DNA of 64,000 nucleotides from an uncultured Eggerthellaceae bacterium. GTDB taxonomy: Bacteria; Actinomycetota; Coriobacteriia; Coriobacteriales; Eggerthellaceae. Shown here one piece after another: positions 1 to 7,910 of this stretch. Position numbers and translations under genes: made by a program. The first letter of the stretch is position 1, and each line of letters begins with the position of its first letter. The notes beneath the pieces are model-generated. The model was not told the origin of the DNA. It did not search any database and saw nothing but the letters and a program-made list of their open reading frames with translations. The stretch covers positions 36,232 to 100,231 of the forward strand of contig CAUEBO010000004.1 of the NCBI GenBank assembly GCA_958454405.1, read 5' to 3'.

Positions 1-1
1 G

Positions 2-103
2 AACACCGAACGCGACGAGGCGAAGCTGCGCGCAAACTTCATGCGGGGGAAGGCGCAGGCCGAAGCCGAGCTGGGCGCGTGGATGCGGTTTCTGGGCCGC
101 TAG
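2..103 (+). CDS. C-terminal end of an unidentified protein (5' part outside window)
   Basis: An open frame enters from the left edge and ends with TAG. The 33 visible residues are charged and helix-like, with Glu/Ala/Lys-rich stretches, ending in WMRFLGR. There is no domain to name. The frame is chosen because it is the only one open to the edge with plausible composition. Function cannot be assigned. Confidence 0.45.
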   Translation, partial: NTERDEAKLRANFMRGKAQAEAELGAWMRFLGR

Positions 104-237
104 CGATCGCAGCCCTTCTGCTTGGCGGCCGAGGCGACGGCGTGGAGTATACTTGCACGAAGGCGGAATGCCGCGCGGGCGGCTCTCACCCACCCCCTCC
201 TCTGAAGCGATTGCACCCCACGCCCTCCGTGCGGAAG

Positions 238-452
238 ATGACCGAAAACGTGGTCGAATGTGCAGTCGCCGAAAGCGAAATCGGGCATGCGAATTTCGCG
301 ACCAGGCGTTTTGCACGATCGAGGCGCGCGAAGGGGCGCGGATCGGCTACGCAGACTGCGCATTCGACCGCGTTTTCGGTCATTTTTGATTTTGCCCGGA
401 GCCGGCCGGTCTTTGGAAGGATCCGTCCCCTTCATGAGGGGCCTCCCATGCA
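238..452. repeat. Dispersed hairpin repeat, copy A
   Basis: Two 30-nt arms at 238-267 and 354-383 are inverted repeats matching at 28 of 30 positions, around an 86-nt centre. About 70 nt of conserved right flank contains a smaller CCCCTTCATGAGGGG hairpin. The same arrangement recurs at 47,024-47,240 (copy B), so this is a mobile or repeated structured element, not a gene. It fills most of the 530-bp gap before the next gene. The short frames crossing it are not credible proteins. Confidence 0.8.
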
Positions 453-587
453 GCCCGACGGCGGGAGGATCAGCTCGAAAGCCTGCGCACGTAGATGCGT
501 GTCAACGGCGGCTTGACGGCGGACTCCGCGCGCCCCTCATCGAGTGCGGCTTCGTTGCGCGATGGCGTTCCGTCGGTCTCCCAGCCG

Positions 588-593
588 TATAAT
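588..593 (+). promoter_or_regulatory. Probable -10 box of the hydroxyacid dehydrogenase gene
   Basis: A perfect TATAAT lies 41 nt before the ATG at 635. No good -35 hexamer is seen 16-18 nt upstream (GCGTTC there), so only the -10 is claimed. Confidence 0.4.
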
Positions 594-634
594 GGACCGA
601 AAACCGATGCGGGTTCGAAGGGAAGGCGAAAACG

Positions 635-1600
635 ATGGCGAAGATCGTCGTGGTGGACAGCGATTTCGAGAGCTCGGATTTCGAGGAGCGGCTGGCGCGC
701 GAGGCCGGGGTGGACATCGCATGCTTCGATTCGCGCGCCGTCGAGGACGTGATCCGCAACGCCGGCGACGCGGACGGCGTCATCACCTCGTACGGGTCGT
801 TCCCGCGCGAAGTGTTCGAGGAGCTGCCGCGCCTGCGGGTGGTCAGCCGCACGGGCGTCGGCTACGACGACATCGACGTGGAGGCTGCCACCGAGCACGG
901 CGTTGCAGTGTGCACGGTGCCGGGGTATGGGACGGAAGTGGTGTCCGACCACGCCGTGGCGCTCGCGTTGTGCGTGCTGCGCCGTCTGAACGAGATCGAC
1001 GCCGACATGCGCGCCGGTGTGTGGGATTACGCGCGCAGGCGCCCGCTCGGCCAGGTGCATGGCCGCGTGTTCGGCGTGGTGGGCATGGGCGAGATAGGCC
1101 GCGCGACCGCCCGCAAGGCTGCAGGGCTCGGGTTCCGCGTGGTCTGCTGGTCGCGATCGCTTCCGGCGGGCAGAAGGACGCCGGAGGGCTACGACATCCT
1201 CGAGCTTGAAGAGCTCCTGCAATGCGCCGACGTGGTCAGCCTGCACACGGCGCTCTCCCCCGAGACGCATCATCTGCTGGATGCGCGCCGCCTGGCGCTC
1301 ATGAAGCGCGACGCGGTCGTGGTGAACACGGCGCGCGGCGCGGTCGTGGACACGGCGGCGCTTGCCCGGGCGCTGGAGGCGGGGAAGCTGTGGGGCGCGG
1401 GGCTCGACGTGTACGAGGAAGAGCCGATCGGCCCCGATCATCCGCTCATGCGCGCTCCGCACACCGTGCTCACGTCGCATGCCGCGTACTGGTCCGAGGA
1501 ATCGGGAATCGAACTGCGCACCCGCACCATGCGCAACGCCGTCGACGTGGTGCAGGGCCGCCGCCCGGCGGATTGCCTGAATCCCCAAGTGCTCGGGTAG
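635..1600 (+). CDS. D-isomer specific 2-hydroxyacid dehydrogenase (phosphoglycerate dehydrogenase-like)
   Basis: A 321-aa cytosolic NAD(H)-dependent enzyme interconverting a 2-hydroxy acid and a 2-oxo acid. The N-terminal half is the substrate-binding part. The Rossmann loop G150-M-G-E-I-G155 and the family catalytic triad are visible: Arg234 in NTARGAVVD, Glu263 in DVYEEEP and His282 in TSHAAYWS. No ACT or other regulatory domain follows, so it is shorter than most biosynthetic SerA proteins. The exact substrate (3-phosphoglycerate, glyoxylate/hydroxypyruvate or another oxo acid) cannot be told from sequence. It stands alone, with a -10 box upstream and converging on ilvA downstream. Confidence 0.85.
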   Translation: MAKIVVVDSDFESSDFEERLAREAGVDIACFDSRAVEDVIRNAGDADGVITSYGSFPREVFEELPRLRVVSRTGVGYDDIDVEAATEHGVAVCTVPGYGTEVVSDHAVALALCVLRRLNEIDADMRAGVWDYARRRPLGQVHGRVFGVVGMGEIGRATARKAAGLGFRVVCWSRSLPAGRRTPEGYDILELEELLQCADVVSLHTALSPETHHLLDARRLALMKRDAVVVNTARGAVVDTAALARALEAGKLWGAGLDVYEEEPIGPDHPLMRAPHTVLTSHAAYWSEESGIELRTRTMRNAVDVVQGRRPADCLNPQVLG

Positions 1601-1666
1601 GCGAGCGCCTGGGAAATCGGGCGAAACGGGGACCGGCGCCGTCGCCGCGCGGCGCTTCGCGCAAGG

Positions 1667-2878
1667 CTACAGGTGGGCCTGGATGAGCTTGGGGCGCAGG
1701 CCTGCATCTTCAAGCGCGCCCACGATCTCCAGCTTGTGCTCGGTGCCGAACGCCTCGATGGTGACGCGCAGCTCGACGGCCGCGTTGCGGTTCGTGTTGA
1801 CGAACTGGTTGTGGTCGAGGCGGATGACGTTGCCGCGATGGCCGGCGATGACCTGCGAGACGTGCACGAGCTCGCCGGGACGGTCGGGCAGCAGCACCGA
1901 CACGGTGAAGATGCGGTCGCGCAGGATCAGCCCGTGCTGCACCACTGACGACATGGTGATGACGTCCATGTTGCCGCCTGAGAGCACCGAAACCACTTTC
2001 TTGCCCGTGAAGTCCAGATGGCGCAGCGCCGCCACGGTGAGGAGCCCCGAATTCTCCACGATCATCTTGTGGTTCTCCACCATGTCGAGGAATGCGGCCA
2101 CAAGCTCCTCGTCTTCCACGGTGATGACGCCGTCGAGGTTTTGCTGCAGGTAGGGGAACACGAGGTCGCCCGGCTCCTCCACGGCGGTGCCGTCCGCGAT
2201 GGTGTCCACGCAGGGCAGCTTCACGACGCGGCCCGCCTCGAGAGACGCCTTCACGCACGCCGCGCCGGCTGGCTCCACGCCGATCACCTTGATATGCGGG
2301 TTGAGCAGCTTCGCGAGCGTCGAAACGCCGGTGGCGAGTCCGCCTCCGCCGATGGGCACCAGAATGCAGTCCACCAGCGGCAGCTCCTGCACGATCTCCA
2401 TGGCGATGGTTCCCTGCCCGGTGGCCACACCCAGGTCGTTGAAGGGATGGATGAAGGTGAGGCCCTGCTCTTCGGCCAGCTGGAGGGCGTGCTCGCACGC
2501 TTCGTCGTACACGTCGCCGTGCAGCACCACGTCCGCCCCCAGGCCCTCGGTGCGCTCCACCTTGATGAACGGGGTGGTGGTGGGCATGACGATGACGGCC
2601 TGCACGCCATAGCGCGCGGCGGCGTACGCCACGCCTTGGGCATGGTTTCCCGCAGAGGCGGTGATCAGGCCGCGCCGACGCTCCTCGTCGGTGAGCGTGC
2701 TGATCTTGTAATAGGCGCCGCGCACCTTGTAGGCGCCCGTGCGCTGCAGGTTCTCGGGCTTGAAGAACACCCGGTTGTCCGCGATTTCGCTGAAATAGGG
2801 GCTTTCGATGAGCTTCGTCTTCTGGGTCACCTCGCGTACCTTGACGGAAGCATCCTCGAATGAATCCAATGTGAGCAT
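1667..2878 (-). CDS. ilvA: Threonine ammonia-lyase (threonine dehydratase), PLP-dependent, with C-terminal ACT-like domain
   Basis: Deaminates L-threonine (often also L-serine) to 2-oxobutanoate and ammonia through an enamine/imine intermediate. The 403-aa protein has the fold-type II PLP lysine in TGAYKVRGAYYK (K51), the phosphate-binding SAGNHAQG and the glycine loop GGGGLATG. The last ~75 residues begin TVSVLLPDRPGELVHV and are a small ACT-like domain, as in TdcB/IlvA enzymes of about 400 aa. The ATG at 2878 is chosen because GAACGAAGGA sits 7 nt before it; an upstream ATG at 2908 has no such site. It is divergent from ridA, whose product removes the reactive imine made here. Catabolic and biosynthetic roles cannot be separated from sequence. 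Confidence 0.9.
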   Translation of the reverse strand: MLTLDSFEDASVKVREVTQKTKLIESPYFSEIADNRVFFKPENLQRTGAYKVRGAYYKISTLTDEERRRGLITASAGNHAQGVAYAAARYGVQAVIVMPTTTPFIKVERTEGLGADVVLHGDVYDEACEHALQLAEEQGLTFIHPFNDLGVATGQGTIAMEIVQELPLVDCILVPIGGGGLATGVSTLAKLLNPHIKVIGVEPAGAACVKASLEAGRVVKLPCVDTIADGTAVEEPGDLVFPYLQQNLDGVITVEDEELVAAFLDMVENHKMIVENSGLLTVAALRHLDFTGKKVVSVLSGGNMDVITMSSVVQHGLILRDRIFTVSVLLPDRPGELVHVSQVIAGHRGNVIRLDHNQFVNTNRNAAVELRVTIEAFGTEHKLEIVGALEDAGLRPKLIQAHL

Positions 2879-3004
2879 GGTCGATCCTTCGTTCTCCGTT
2901 CTTTGCATCGCTGACCACTATAGAGCCTTCAACTCACGATACGCTAGAATAACCGTAGGATTGACGTTTCGCTTGAGGCAAGCGCGAAGAAAGGCAGGTG
3001 CACC

Positions 3005-3388
3005 ATGACCGTCGTTGCAACGTCGGAGGCGCCCGCGGCCATCGGGCCGTACGTTCAAGGGCGCATCGCGCGCGGATTGCTGTTCGCCTCGGGCCAGATC
3101 GCGCTCGATCCGGCCACGGGCGAGCTGGCGGGCTCGACCATCGAGGAGCAGGCCGAGCAGGTGATGCGCAACGTCGGCGCCATTCTGAAAGCGGCCGGCA
3201 CCGATTTCGCGCATGTGGTGAAGGCCACGTGCTTCCTTCAGGACATCGACGACTTCGCCGCCTTCAACGCCGTGTACGCGCGGTCGTTCGGCGAGGAGCG
3301 CCCGGCCCGCTCGGCCGTCGGCGTGGCGAAGTTGCCGAAGGGCGCGTTGGTGGAGGTGGAGGTCGTCGCCGAGGTGCCGGAGGGGTAG
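3005..3388 (+). CDS. ridA: RidA family 2-iminobutanoate/2-iminopropanoate deaminase
   Basis: A 127-aa protein of the YjgF/YER057c/UK114 family, normally a cytosolic homotrimer that hydrolyses reactive imines/enamines released by PLP dehydratases. Family features are SEAPAAIGPYVQG at the N-terminus, LFASGQIALDP, QVMRNVGAIL, VKATCFLQDI and the RPARSAVGVAKLPKGALVEVEVVA end containing the substrate-binding arginine. Length is typical. It is divergently transcribed from threonine dehydratase with about 125 bp between the two starts, which fits a shared job of detoxifying 2-aminocrotonate/iminobutanoate. An AGGCAGGTG site precedes the ATG. Confidence 0.92.
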   Translation: MTVVATSEAPAAIGPYVQGRIARGLLFASGQIALDPATGELAGSTIEEQAEQVMRNVGAILKAAGTDFAHVVKATCFLQDIDDFAAFNAVYARSFGEERPARSAVGVAKLPKGALVEVEVVAEVPEG

Positions 3389-3531
3389 CGCTACAACTTT
3401 TGCCTTCTTCTTGCGCTCAGGTCTAGCGGTCGCTTCTGCTGAATGGTATGTTTGCGGGTAGTCAGCGGCGTTGGAACGCGGCTTCCCATCGCGAGGCGCT
3501 CGCGCGCTTCGGCGTAGAAAGGAGGCTCCCC

Positions 3532-4107
3532 ATGGAGCTTATGGACGCCATCAAAGGCAGGAGAAGCATCAGGAAGTTCACCGACGAGCCTGTTCCCCGG
3601 GAAACGATCGAGCATCTTCTTGAAGCGGCCACCTGGGCCCCTTCGGGGCAGAACCTGCAACCGTGGTATTTCGTGGCGCTCACGCAGAAGGAGGATCTGT
3701 CGTTTCTGTTCTCCGAGCTGGGGACGACGGCATTCTCCCATCGCAAGGAGCTCGAAGCCCGTTTCAAGAACAATCCCGAGATCGTCGAGGAGACGATGGA
3801 GTTCGTGAGCGCGATGGGCGGCGCCTCCACGATCATCCTCGCGTTCCTGCACAAGCCCACGTACAGCGAAGAGCTGCTGCCCAGCTGCATCGAGAGCGTG
3901 TCGGCGGCTATGGAGAACCTGTGCCTTGCCGCCTACGAGCAGGGCCTCGGCTCGTGCTGGGTCGAAGTGGTCTGCCGGGCGGGCGAGGCGCTGCATGACC
4001 GGTTCGCGCCGGACAAGGGCAAGCTCATCGGCGGCATCGTGTTGGGCTATCCCGCCATGGAAGCCCGTCCGATCAAGCGCAAGGACGGGCGCTACGAGAT
4101 CAGGTAA
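3532..4107 (+). CDS. Nitroreductase family protein
   Basis: A 191-aa FMN-dependent oxidoreductase of the NAD(P)H nitroreductase superfamily. It starts with the hallmark FMN-binding segment GRRSIRKFTDEPVP, followed by AATWAPSGQNLQPWYF, then the GLGSCWVEVV and LGYPAMEARPIKRK motifs of the C-terminal half. The ATG at 3532 is preceded by a perfect AAAGGAGG at 6-nt spacing, which overrides a longer frame from 3448. The physiological substrate is unknown; such proteins reduce nitro groups, quinones or flavins. A GC-rich hairpin follows the stop, so the gene is probably monocistronic. Confidence 0.85.
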   Translation: MELMDAIKGRRSIRKFTDEPVPRETIEHLLEAATWAPSGQNLQPWYFVALTQKEDLSFLFSELGTTAFSHRKELEARFKNNPEIVEETMEFVSAMGGASTIILAFLHKPTYSEELLPSCIESVSAAMENLCLAAYEQGLGSCWVEVVCRAGEALHDRFAPDKGKLIGGIVLGYPAMEARPIKRKDGRYEIR

Positions 4108-4123
4108 ACGCCAAGGAATCGGA

Positions 4124-4174
4124 TGCGGACCGCCCCCGCAGGGCGAAAATTGTTCTCCTGCGGGGGCGGCCGCA
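4124..4174. terminator. GC-rich hairpin after the nitroreductase gene
   Basis: Arms 4124-4141 and 4158-4174 pair over 17 bp with one bulge around a 16-nt loop. There is no U-tract, so it may be a weak terminator or an mRNA 3' stabiliser ahead of the WYL regulator. Confidence 0.5.
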
Positions 4175-4202
4175 TGTTCGGAGCCGTGCTGGAGGGAGGC
4201 GC

Positions 4203-5189
4203 ATGAACACTGGACGACAGAAGCTGAAACTGCTCTACCTCATGAGGATGCTCGTGGATGAAACCGATGCCGATCAGGGCCTCACGATGCAGCAGATCCT
4301 TGAGAAGCTTGCGGAGCAGGGCATATCCGCCGAGCGAAAATCCATCTACCGCGACATCGAGGCGCTGCGGGAATTCGGCCTCGACGTGCGAACGTATCAG
4401 CGCGCGCCAATCGAGTACGCGGTGGAAGAGCGCGATTTCGCGCTTCCCGAGCTGCTTTTGCTCGTCGATGCCGTCCAGAGCTCCCGGTTCCTCACACAGG
4501 GCAAGAGCGACTCGCTCGTGGAGGGCATCAGGCGGCTCGCTTCGGTTCGCCAGCGTTCGCTCCTCGACAAGCGCGTGCACGTGGAAGGGCGCATCAAGGC
4601 GCAGAACGAATCGGTGTTCTACAACGTCGACCGCATCCAGGAGGCCATTGCGCGTCGCAGGAAGCTGTCGTTTCGGTACTGCAAGCACGACGCATCGAAG
4701 CGAAAAGTCGCCCAGCATGGCGGCGAGCCGTACGTGGAGACGCCGGTGCAGCTCGTGTATTCGGAGGGGTGCTACTACCTGGTGGCGTTCAACGAGAAGC
4801 ACGACGGGTTCGCGAATTACCGCGTGGACCGCATGGAGCGGATCGCGGTGCTCGACGAGCCCGCGTGCCGAAACGAGCGGATAGCCACCTTCGACGTCCA
4901 GCAGCTTGAGAGCCGCGCCTTCGGCATGTACAGCGGGGAGCCGGTCGCGGCCACGTTCATCGTGGAGGAAGAGGCCATGAGCTCGGTGATCGACCGGTTC
5001 GGCGAGGATGTGCAATCCAGCGCCGCCGGCCCGACTTCGGCGCGGATCCACGCCGTGGTCATGAAAAGCCCGGTCTTCTTCGGCTGGCTGGCCCAGTTCG
5101 GCGATCGCGTGCGCATCGAGAAGCCGAAGGCCCTCGCCGACGAGTACCGGCGGTACCTGGCGGGCATTGTCGAGGCGTACGAGGGGTAG
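4203..5189 (+). CDS. WYL-domain transcriptional regulator (YafY/PafC type)
   Basis: A 328-aa DNA-binding regulator. Residues 1-65 form a winged helix-turn-helix (RQKLKLLYLMRML ... ISAERKSIYRDIEALREFGLDV), the typical start of the family. The middle and C-terminal parts carry the WYL domain, with LSFRYCKHD, the ligand-pocket segment SEGCYYLVAFNEKHDGFANYRVDRM and the C-terminal WCX-like region. WYL proteins sense nucleic acid or small-molecule ligands; the target here is unknown. GGAGGGAGG precedes the ATG. A decayed relative lies at 31,606-31,990 in the foreign island. Confidence 0.85.
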   Translation: MNTGRQKLKLLYLMRMLVDETDADQGLTMQQILEKLAEQGISAERKSIYRDIEALREFGLDVRTYQRAPIEYAVEERDFALPELLLLVDAVQSSRFLTQGKSDSLVEGIRRLASVRQRSLLDKRVHVEGRIKAQNESVFYNVDRIQEAIARRRKLSFRYCKHDASKRKVAQHGGEPYVETPVQLVYSEGCYYLVAFNEKHDGFANYRVDRMERIAVLDEPACRNERIATFDVQQLESRAFGMYSGEPVAATFIVEEEAMSSVIDRFGEDVQSSAAGPTSARIHAVVMKSPVFFGWLAQFGDRVRIEKPKALADEYRRYLAGIVEAYEG

Positions 5190-5305
5190 AGGCTCGCCGG
5201 CCCGGTGCGATCGGGGGGTGAAGCGGGCGGCTCCGCTGCCATGGAGCCCTTCGGGCCGTCTTTTCGCTGCGGAGCCGGCCAGGCCGGGCCCGCCGGGGTC
5301 GCGGA

Positions 5306-5863
5306 TCAACCGGCGAGGGCGATGGAGGGGATGGGTTCTCCTTCGAGGACGAAACCGATGCCCGTGCTGCTCACGCGGAACGCCCCGCCGTCTTCGAGCA
5401 GCACCTGGACGGACGTGGGCAGTCCGTTCGGCCCTTCGTTGAATGCGATCTCCGTCACGCGGGATCCGCTGGCGTACGAGCAGGGTCGAAAGCTTTTCCA
5501 ACGCAGCGATCGAGAGCCGCCCCCATCGCGCCCGCAGGCTCCCGCCGACCCGAACGCGATGGGGGAGCGGGTGTCGACGCTTCCGAAGAAGAGCGCGATG
5601 TGCGGCCCTTTCATGGCGAAGATGGCGGCATCGAGCTCTTCGAACCTGATGAGCGTTGGGGCGTCGGCAAGCCAACAGCCAGCCCCCTCGTCCCAAACCG
5701 CAAGGACATCGACGACGGGCGATCCTGCGATCAAGCGCGCTTGGCGCTTGTTGTCCTCGAAGAGGCCGCGCGCGTCGTCGAACCAACGACGATAGAGCCT
5801 CGCGAACGCCGAAGCGGCTTCAAGCGCCTTGGCGGGCTGGGCGGTTGCAGGTGCGGTGTGCAT
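5306..5863 (-). CDS. Hypothetical protein, 185 aa
   Basis: No family recognised. The N-terminal ~35 residues are Ala-rich and helical (HTAPATAQPAKALEAASAF), followed by a globular part with LYRRWFDDARGLFEDNKRQARL and VVDVLAVWDEGAGCWLADAPTLIRFEELDAAIFAMKG. There is no signal peptide, membrane segment or metal motif. The ATG at 5863 has AGAGGAGA 8 nt upstream; the longer frame to 6262 overlaps the XRE regulator and is rejected. It is co-directional with and just downstream of that regulator, so the two may be co-transcribed. Confidence 0.6.
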   Translation of the reverse strand: MHTAPATAQPAKALEAASAFARLYRRWFDDARGLFEDNKRQARLIAGSPVVDVLAVWDEGAGCWLADAPTLIRFEELDAAIFAMKGPHIALFFGSVDTRSPIAFGSAGACGRDGGGSRSLRWKSFRPCSYASGSRVTEIAFNEGPNGLPTSVQVLLEDGGAFRVSSTGIGFVLEGEPIPSIALAG

Positions 5864-5949
5864 GGGCGTCTCCTCTGTCGATAGTGCGTGCAGCACGCAT
5901 GATATCGACGGAAGGAAGCGCGGGTGTACGACTATTGGGATAGTCGTTG

Positions 5950-6399
5950 CTACCCGTCCCATCGTTTGAGGTGGGGCAGAAGGGCTCCCATGAACGACAC
6001 CGCCTCGTCGCTGGTGATATGGCAGGATTCGGCCATGAACGGCGCGCACCGCTCGATGAGGTCCTCCATCGATTCGTCTTCGATGAAGGCTCCCTCGCGG
6101 TAGCACCACGAACAGAAGTCGGAGGATGGTGCGCCGTCCTTCTCGGTGCCGTGGTCCTTCTCTTGGTAGAACGGCATGCCGCAGCTTTGGCAATAGTCGC
6201 TGTCGGGCATTTCGAGCAGGCGCGTCACGGGAACGTCGAACGTGGCCGCGATCAGCTTGCACATGTCGATGCCCGGCGTGGTCTCGCCCGTTTCCCAGCG
6301 CGAGACGGCCTGGCGGGTGACGTAGAGGCTGCGCGCCATGTCCTGCTGCGTGAGGCCCTTCTCCTTGCGTATGTCAACAAGCACTGCTCCTATGGCCAT
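5950..6399 (-). CDS. XRE-family regulator with C-terminal zinc ribbon
   Basis: A 149-aa protein. Residues 1-65 are a Cro/C1-type helix-turn-helix (VDIRKEKGLTQQDMARSLYVTRQAVSRWETGETTPGI split over two helices). Residues ~70-100 carry two CxxC knuckles (YCQSCGMPF and FCSWCYREG), matching the 'putative zinc ribbon' found fused to such HTH domains. The C-terminal helix contains ERCAPFM. AAGGAA precedes the ATG at 6399. It is likely a repressor of itself and/or the downstream 185-aa gene; ligand and targets are unknown. Confidence 0.8.
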   Translation of the reverse strand: MAIGAVLVDIRKEKGLTQQDMARSLYVTRQAVSRWETGETTPGIDMCKLIAATFDVPVTRLLEMPDSDYCQSCGMPFYQEKDHGTEKDGAPSSDFCSWCYREGAFIEDESMEDLIERCAPFMAESCHITSDEAVSFMGALLPHLKRWDG

Positions 6400-6798
6400 G
6401 GCGGTTCCTTTCAACCGGGGCGGTCGCGTTCGATTTTCGGCGGGCGGCTCGCGTGCAAAAGCGAAGCCCACCGCTCCATTGAACCATGGCGTGCAAGACG
6501 CGTAAAGCAACGGCTCGTTGCGGGCCTGTCGAAGCGTGCTGGCGGCGGGCTCGGACCGCTTTCCGACAGGCCCGGCCGGGCGGCGGTGCGGTGGAGATTG
6601 CTTCTCGCGACGGCGGTCCGGATGCACTATCCTGTAACGAAGCGTCATGCGCCATCTGCTCATGCATGGCTTTGGAATTCGAGAGCGGCGGCGCTTTGCT
6701 GTTGGCCGAACAATGGGAACGTTCCGCGGGATGCTGCTGCGGCCTGCTGGGTTTGCAGGCGCTCGGCGGCGAAAAAGGGCTTGAAGAAAGGAACCGAG
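6400..6798. other. Intergenic region between XRE regulator and thrH
   Basis: A 399-bp divergent promoter region with no credible gene. Its main feature is a long hairpin at 6522-6573: 10-bp arms GGGCCTGTCG/CGACAGGCCC plus an inner 5-bp AAGCG/CGCTT stem separated by a 2-nt bulge. It has no U-tract and could be an RNA structure or operator. CACTATCCT near 6625 is -10-like but not convincing. Confidence 0.5.
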
Positions 6799-7401
6799 AT
6801 GAACCTGATCTGCCTCGATCTGGAAGGCGTGTTGGTCCCCGAGATATGGATTGCGTTCGCCGAGGAGACCGGCATCCCCGAGCTCACGCGCACGACGCGC
6901 GACGAGCCGGACTACGACAAGCTCATGGAGTTTCGTCTGGGCGTCCTGCGAGAGCATGGGCTGGGCCTCAAGGAGATACAGGAGACCATCGCCGCCATCG
7001 ATCTGCTGCCCGGCGCGAAGGAGTTTCTGGACGAGTTGCGGGAACTGACGCAGGTGATCATCATCAGCGACACGTTCACGCAGTTCGCCATGCCGCTGAT
7101 GAAGAAGCTCGGTTGGCCGACGATCTTCTGCAACGAGCTTGTGGTGGCGCCCGACGGGGAGATCGCCGGTTTCAAGATGCGCTGCGAGCAGAGCAAGCTC
7201 ACCACGGTGCGCGCGCTGCAGTCCTGCGGGTTCGACACCATCGCCGCCGGAGACAGCTTCAACGACCTCGGCATGATCCAGGCGAGCAAGGCGGGCTTCC
7301 TGTTCAAGAGCACCGATGCCATCAAGGCCGACTACCCCGACCTTCCCGCGTATGAGGAGTACGCCGACCTGCTGGAGGCCATCAAGCGGGAGCTTTCGTA
7401 A
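6799..7401 (+). CDS. thrH: ThrH-type HAD phosphatase (phosphoserine phosphatase / homoserine phosphotransferase)
   Basis: A 200-aa haloacid dehalogenase enzyme closely resembling Pseudomonas ThrH, which dephosphorylates phosphoserine and can transfer the phosphate to homoserine. The N-terminal motif reads CLDLEGVLVPEIWIAFAEET, with ThrH's DLEG in place of the usual DxDG. Motif II is IIISDTFTQF and motif III/IV is AAGDSFNDLGMIQ. Length and the TTRDEPDYDKLM segment match ThrH rather than SerB. AAAGGAACC precedes the ATG at 6799; the much longer frame starting near 5947 is spurious. The role is serine and/or threonine synthesis. Confidence 0.9.
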   Translation: MNLICLDLEGVLVPEIWIAFAEETGIPELTRTTRDEPDYDKLMEFRLGVLREHGLGLKEIQETIAAIDLLPGAKEFLDELRELTQVIIISDTFTQFAMPLMKKLGWPTIFCNELVVAPDGEIAGFKMRCEQSKLTTVRALQSCGFDTIAAGDSFNDLGMIQASKAGFLFKSTDAIKADYPDLPAYEEYADLLEAIKRELS

Positions 7402-7408
7402 GAGGGCT

Positions 7409-7455
7409 CGGTGCGAACAGGGGGCGGACATGGCCCACGCGGGAGGTTCGCACCG
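7409..7455. terminator. Hairpin after thrH
   Basis: Perfect 10-bp arms CGGTGCGAAC (7409-7418) and GTTCGCACCG (7446-7455) begin 8 bp after the thrH stop. There is no U-run on the + strand, so this is a possible rather than certain terminator. Confidence 0.4.
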
Positions 7456-7546
7456 AAAAAGGCGCTGTTCGCGGATGTTCGCCTCGATCCACGATGCGGA
7501 TCGTGTTGTGACAACAGCATATTGTAGGGAAGGAATCGCAGTTGCG

Positions 7547-7648
7547 GTCGGGATCCCGTGTGGGCTCCGAGGATTGAAATTCGATGGAGACGCTGCTTCA
7601 GTTCGCGCGCTACGTCGGGATCCCGTGTGGGTCCCGAGGATTGAAATT
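7547..7648. CRISPR. Minimal CRISPR array: two repeats, one spacer, no cas genes
   Basis: Two 35-nt repeats at 7547-7581 and 7614-7648 differ at one position (GTGTGGGCTCC vs GTGTGGGTCCC). They begin GTCGGGATCCCGTG and end GAGGATTGAAATT, the ATTGAAA end typical of subtype I-C repeats. They enclose a 32-nt spacer at 7582-7613. After the second repeat a GTCGGG at 7679, one spacer length on, may be the start of a degenerate third repeat. No cas gene occurs in the window, so the array is orphan or a decaying remnant. Orientation is inferred from the ATTGAAA end lying on the right. Confidence 0.8.
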
Positions 7649-7910
7649 GGCGTCCATCTCGCGTTGGCGGCGCAGGAGGTCGGGTCTCGCAAAACGGATA
7701 TTCCCGCTGCAACGATATCGCAGCAGCCTGTTCGCGTCTTCGCGGAGGTGAAGGGAAATAAATGGCCTTGGATTCGGCACCGCCGTCCCGTCCTCGTGTA
7801 GAATCATCACAAGCCTTTCGAGTGCATATCGTGCGAATGCTCCCTTCGGTCTTCCGCTGGCTCGCACCGGCACGAACGGCATATGCGGTATTTCGCGAAG
7901 GAGCGGTGCC

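Noticed and set aside
470..1588. Long minus-strand frame (372 codons) opposite the hydroxyacid dehydrogenase
   Set aside because: It is the mirror of the real gene in a high-GC genome, with His/Arg-rich composition, no family motif and no ribosome site.
4092..5786. Long minus-strand frame (564 codons) opposite the WYL regulator
   Set aside because: The + strand gene has clear HTH and WYL motifs; the antisense frame has only Arg/His/Leu-rich filler.
5947..6798. N-terminal extension of ThrH to position 5947
   Set aside because: It crosses the XRE regulator and lacks similarity; ThrH begins at 6799 with a ribosome site.
7679..7713. Third CRISPR repeat
   Set aside because: Only the first six bases (GTCGGG) match; kept as a possible degenerate start, not counted.
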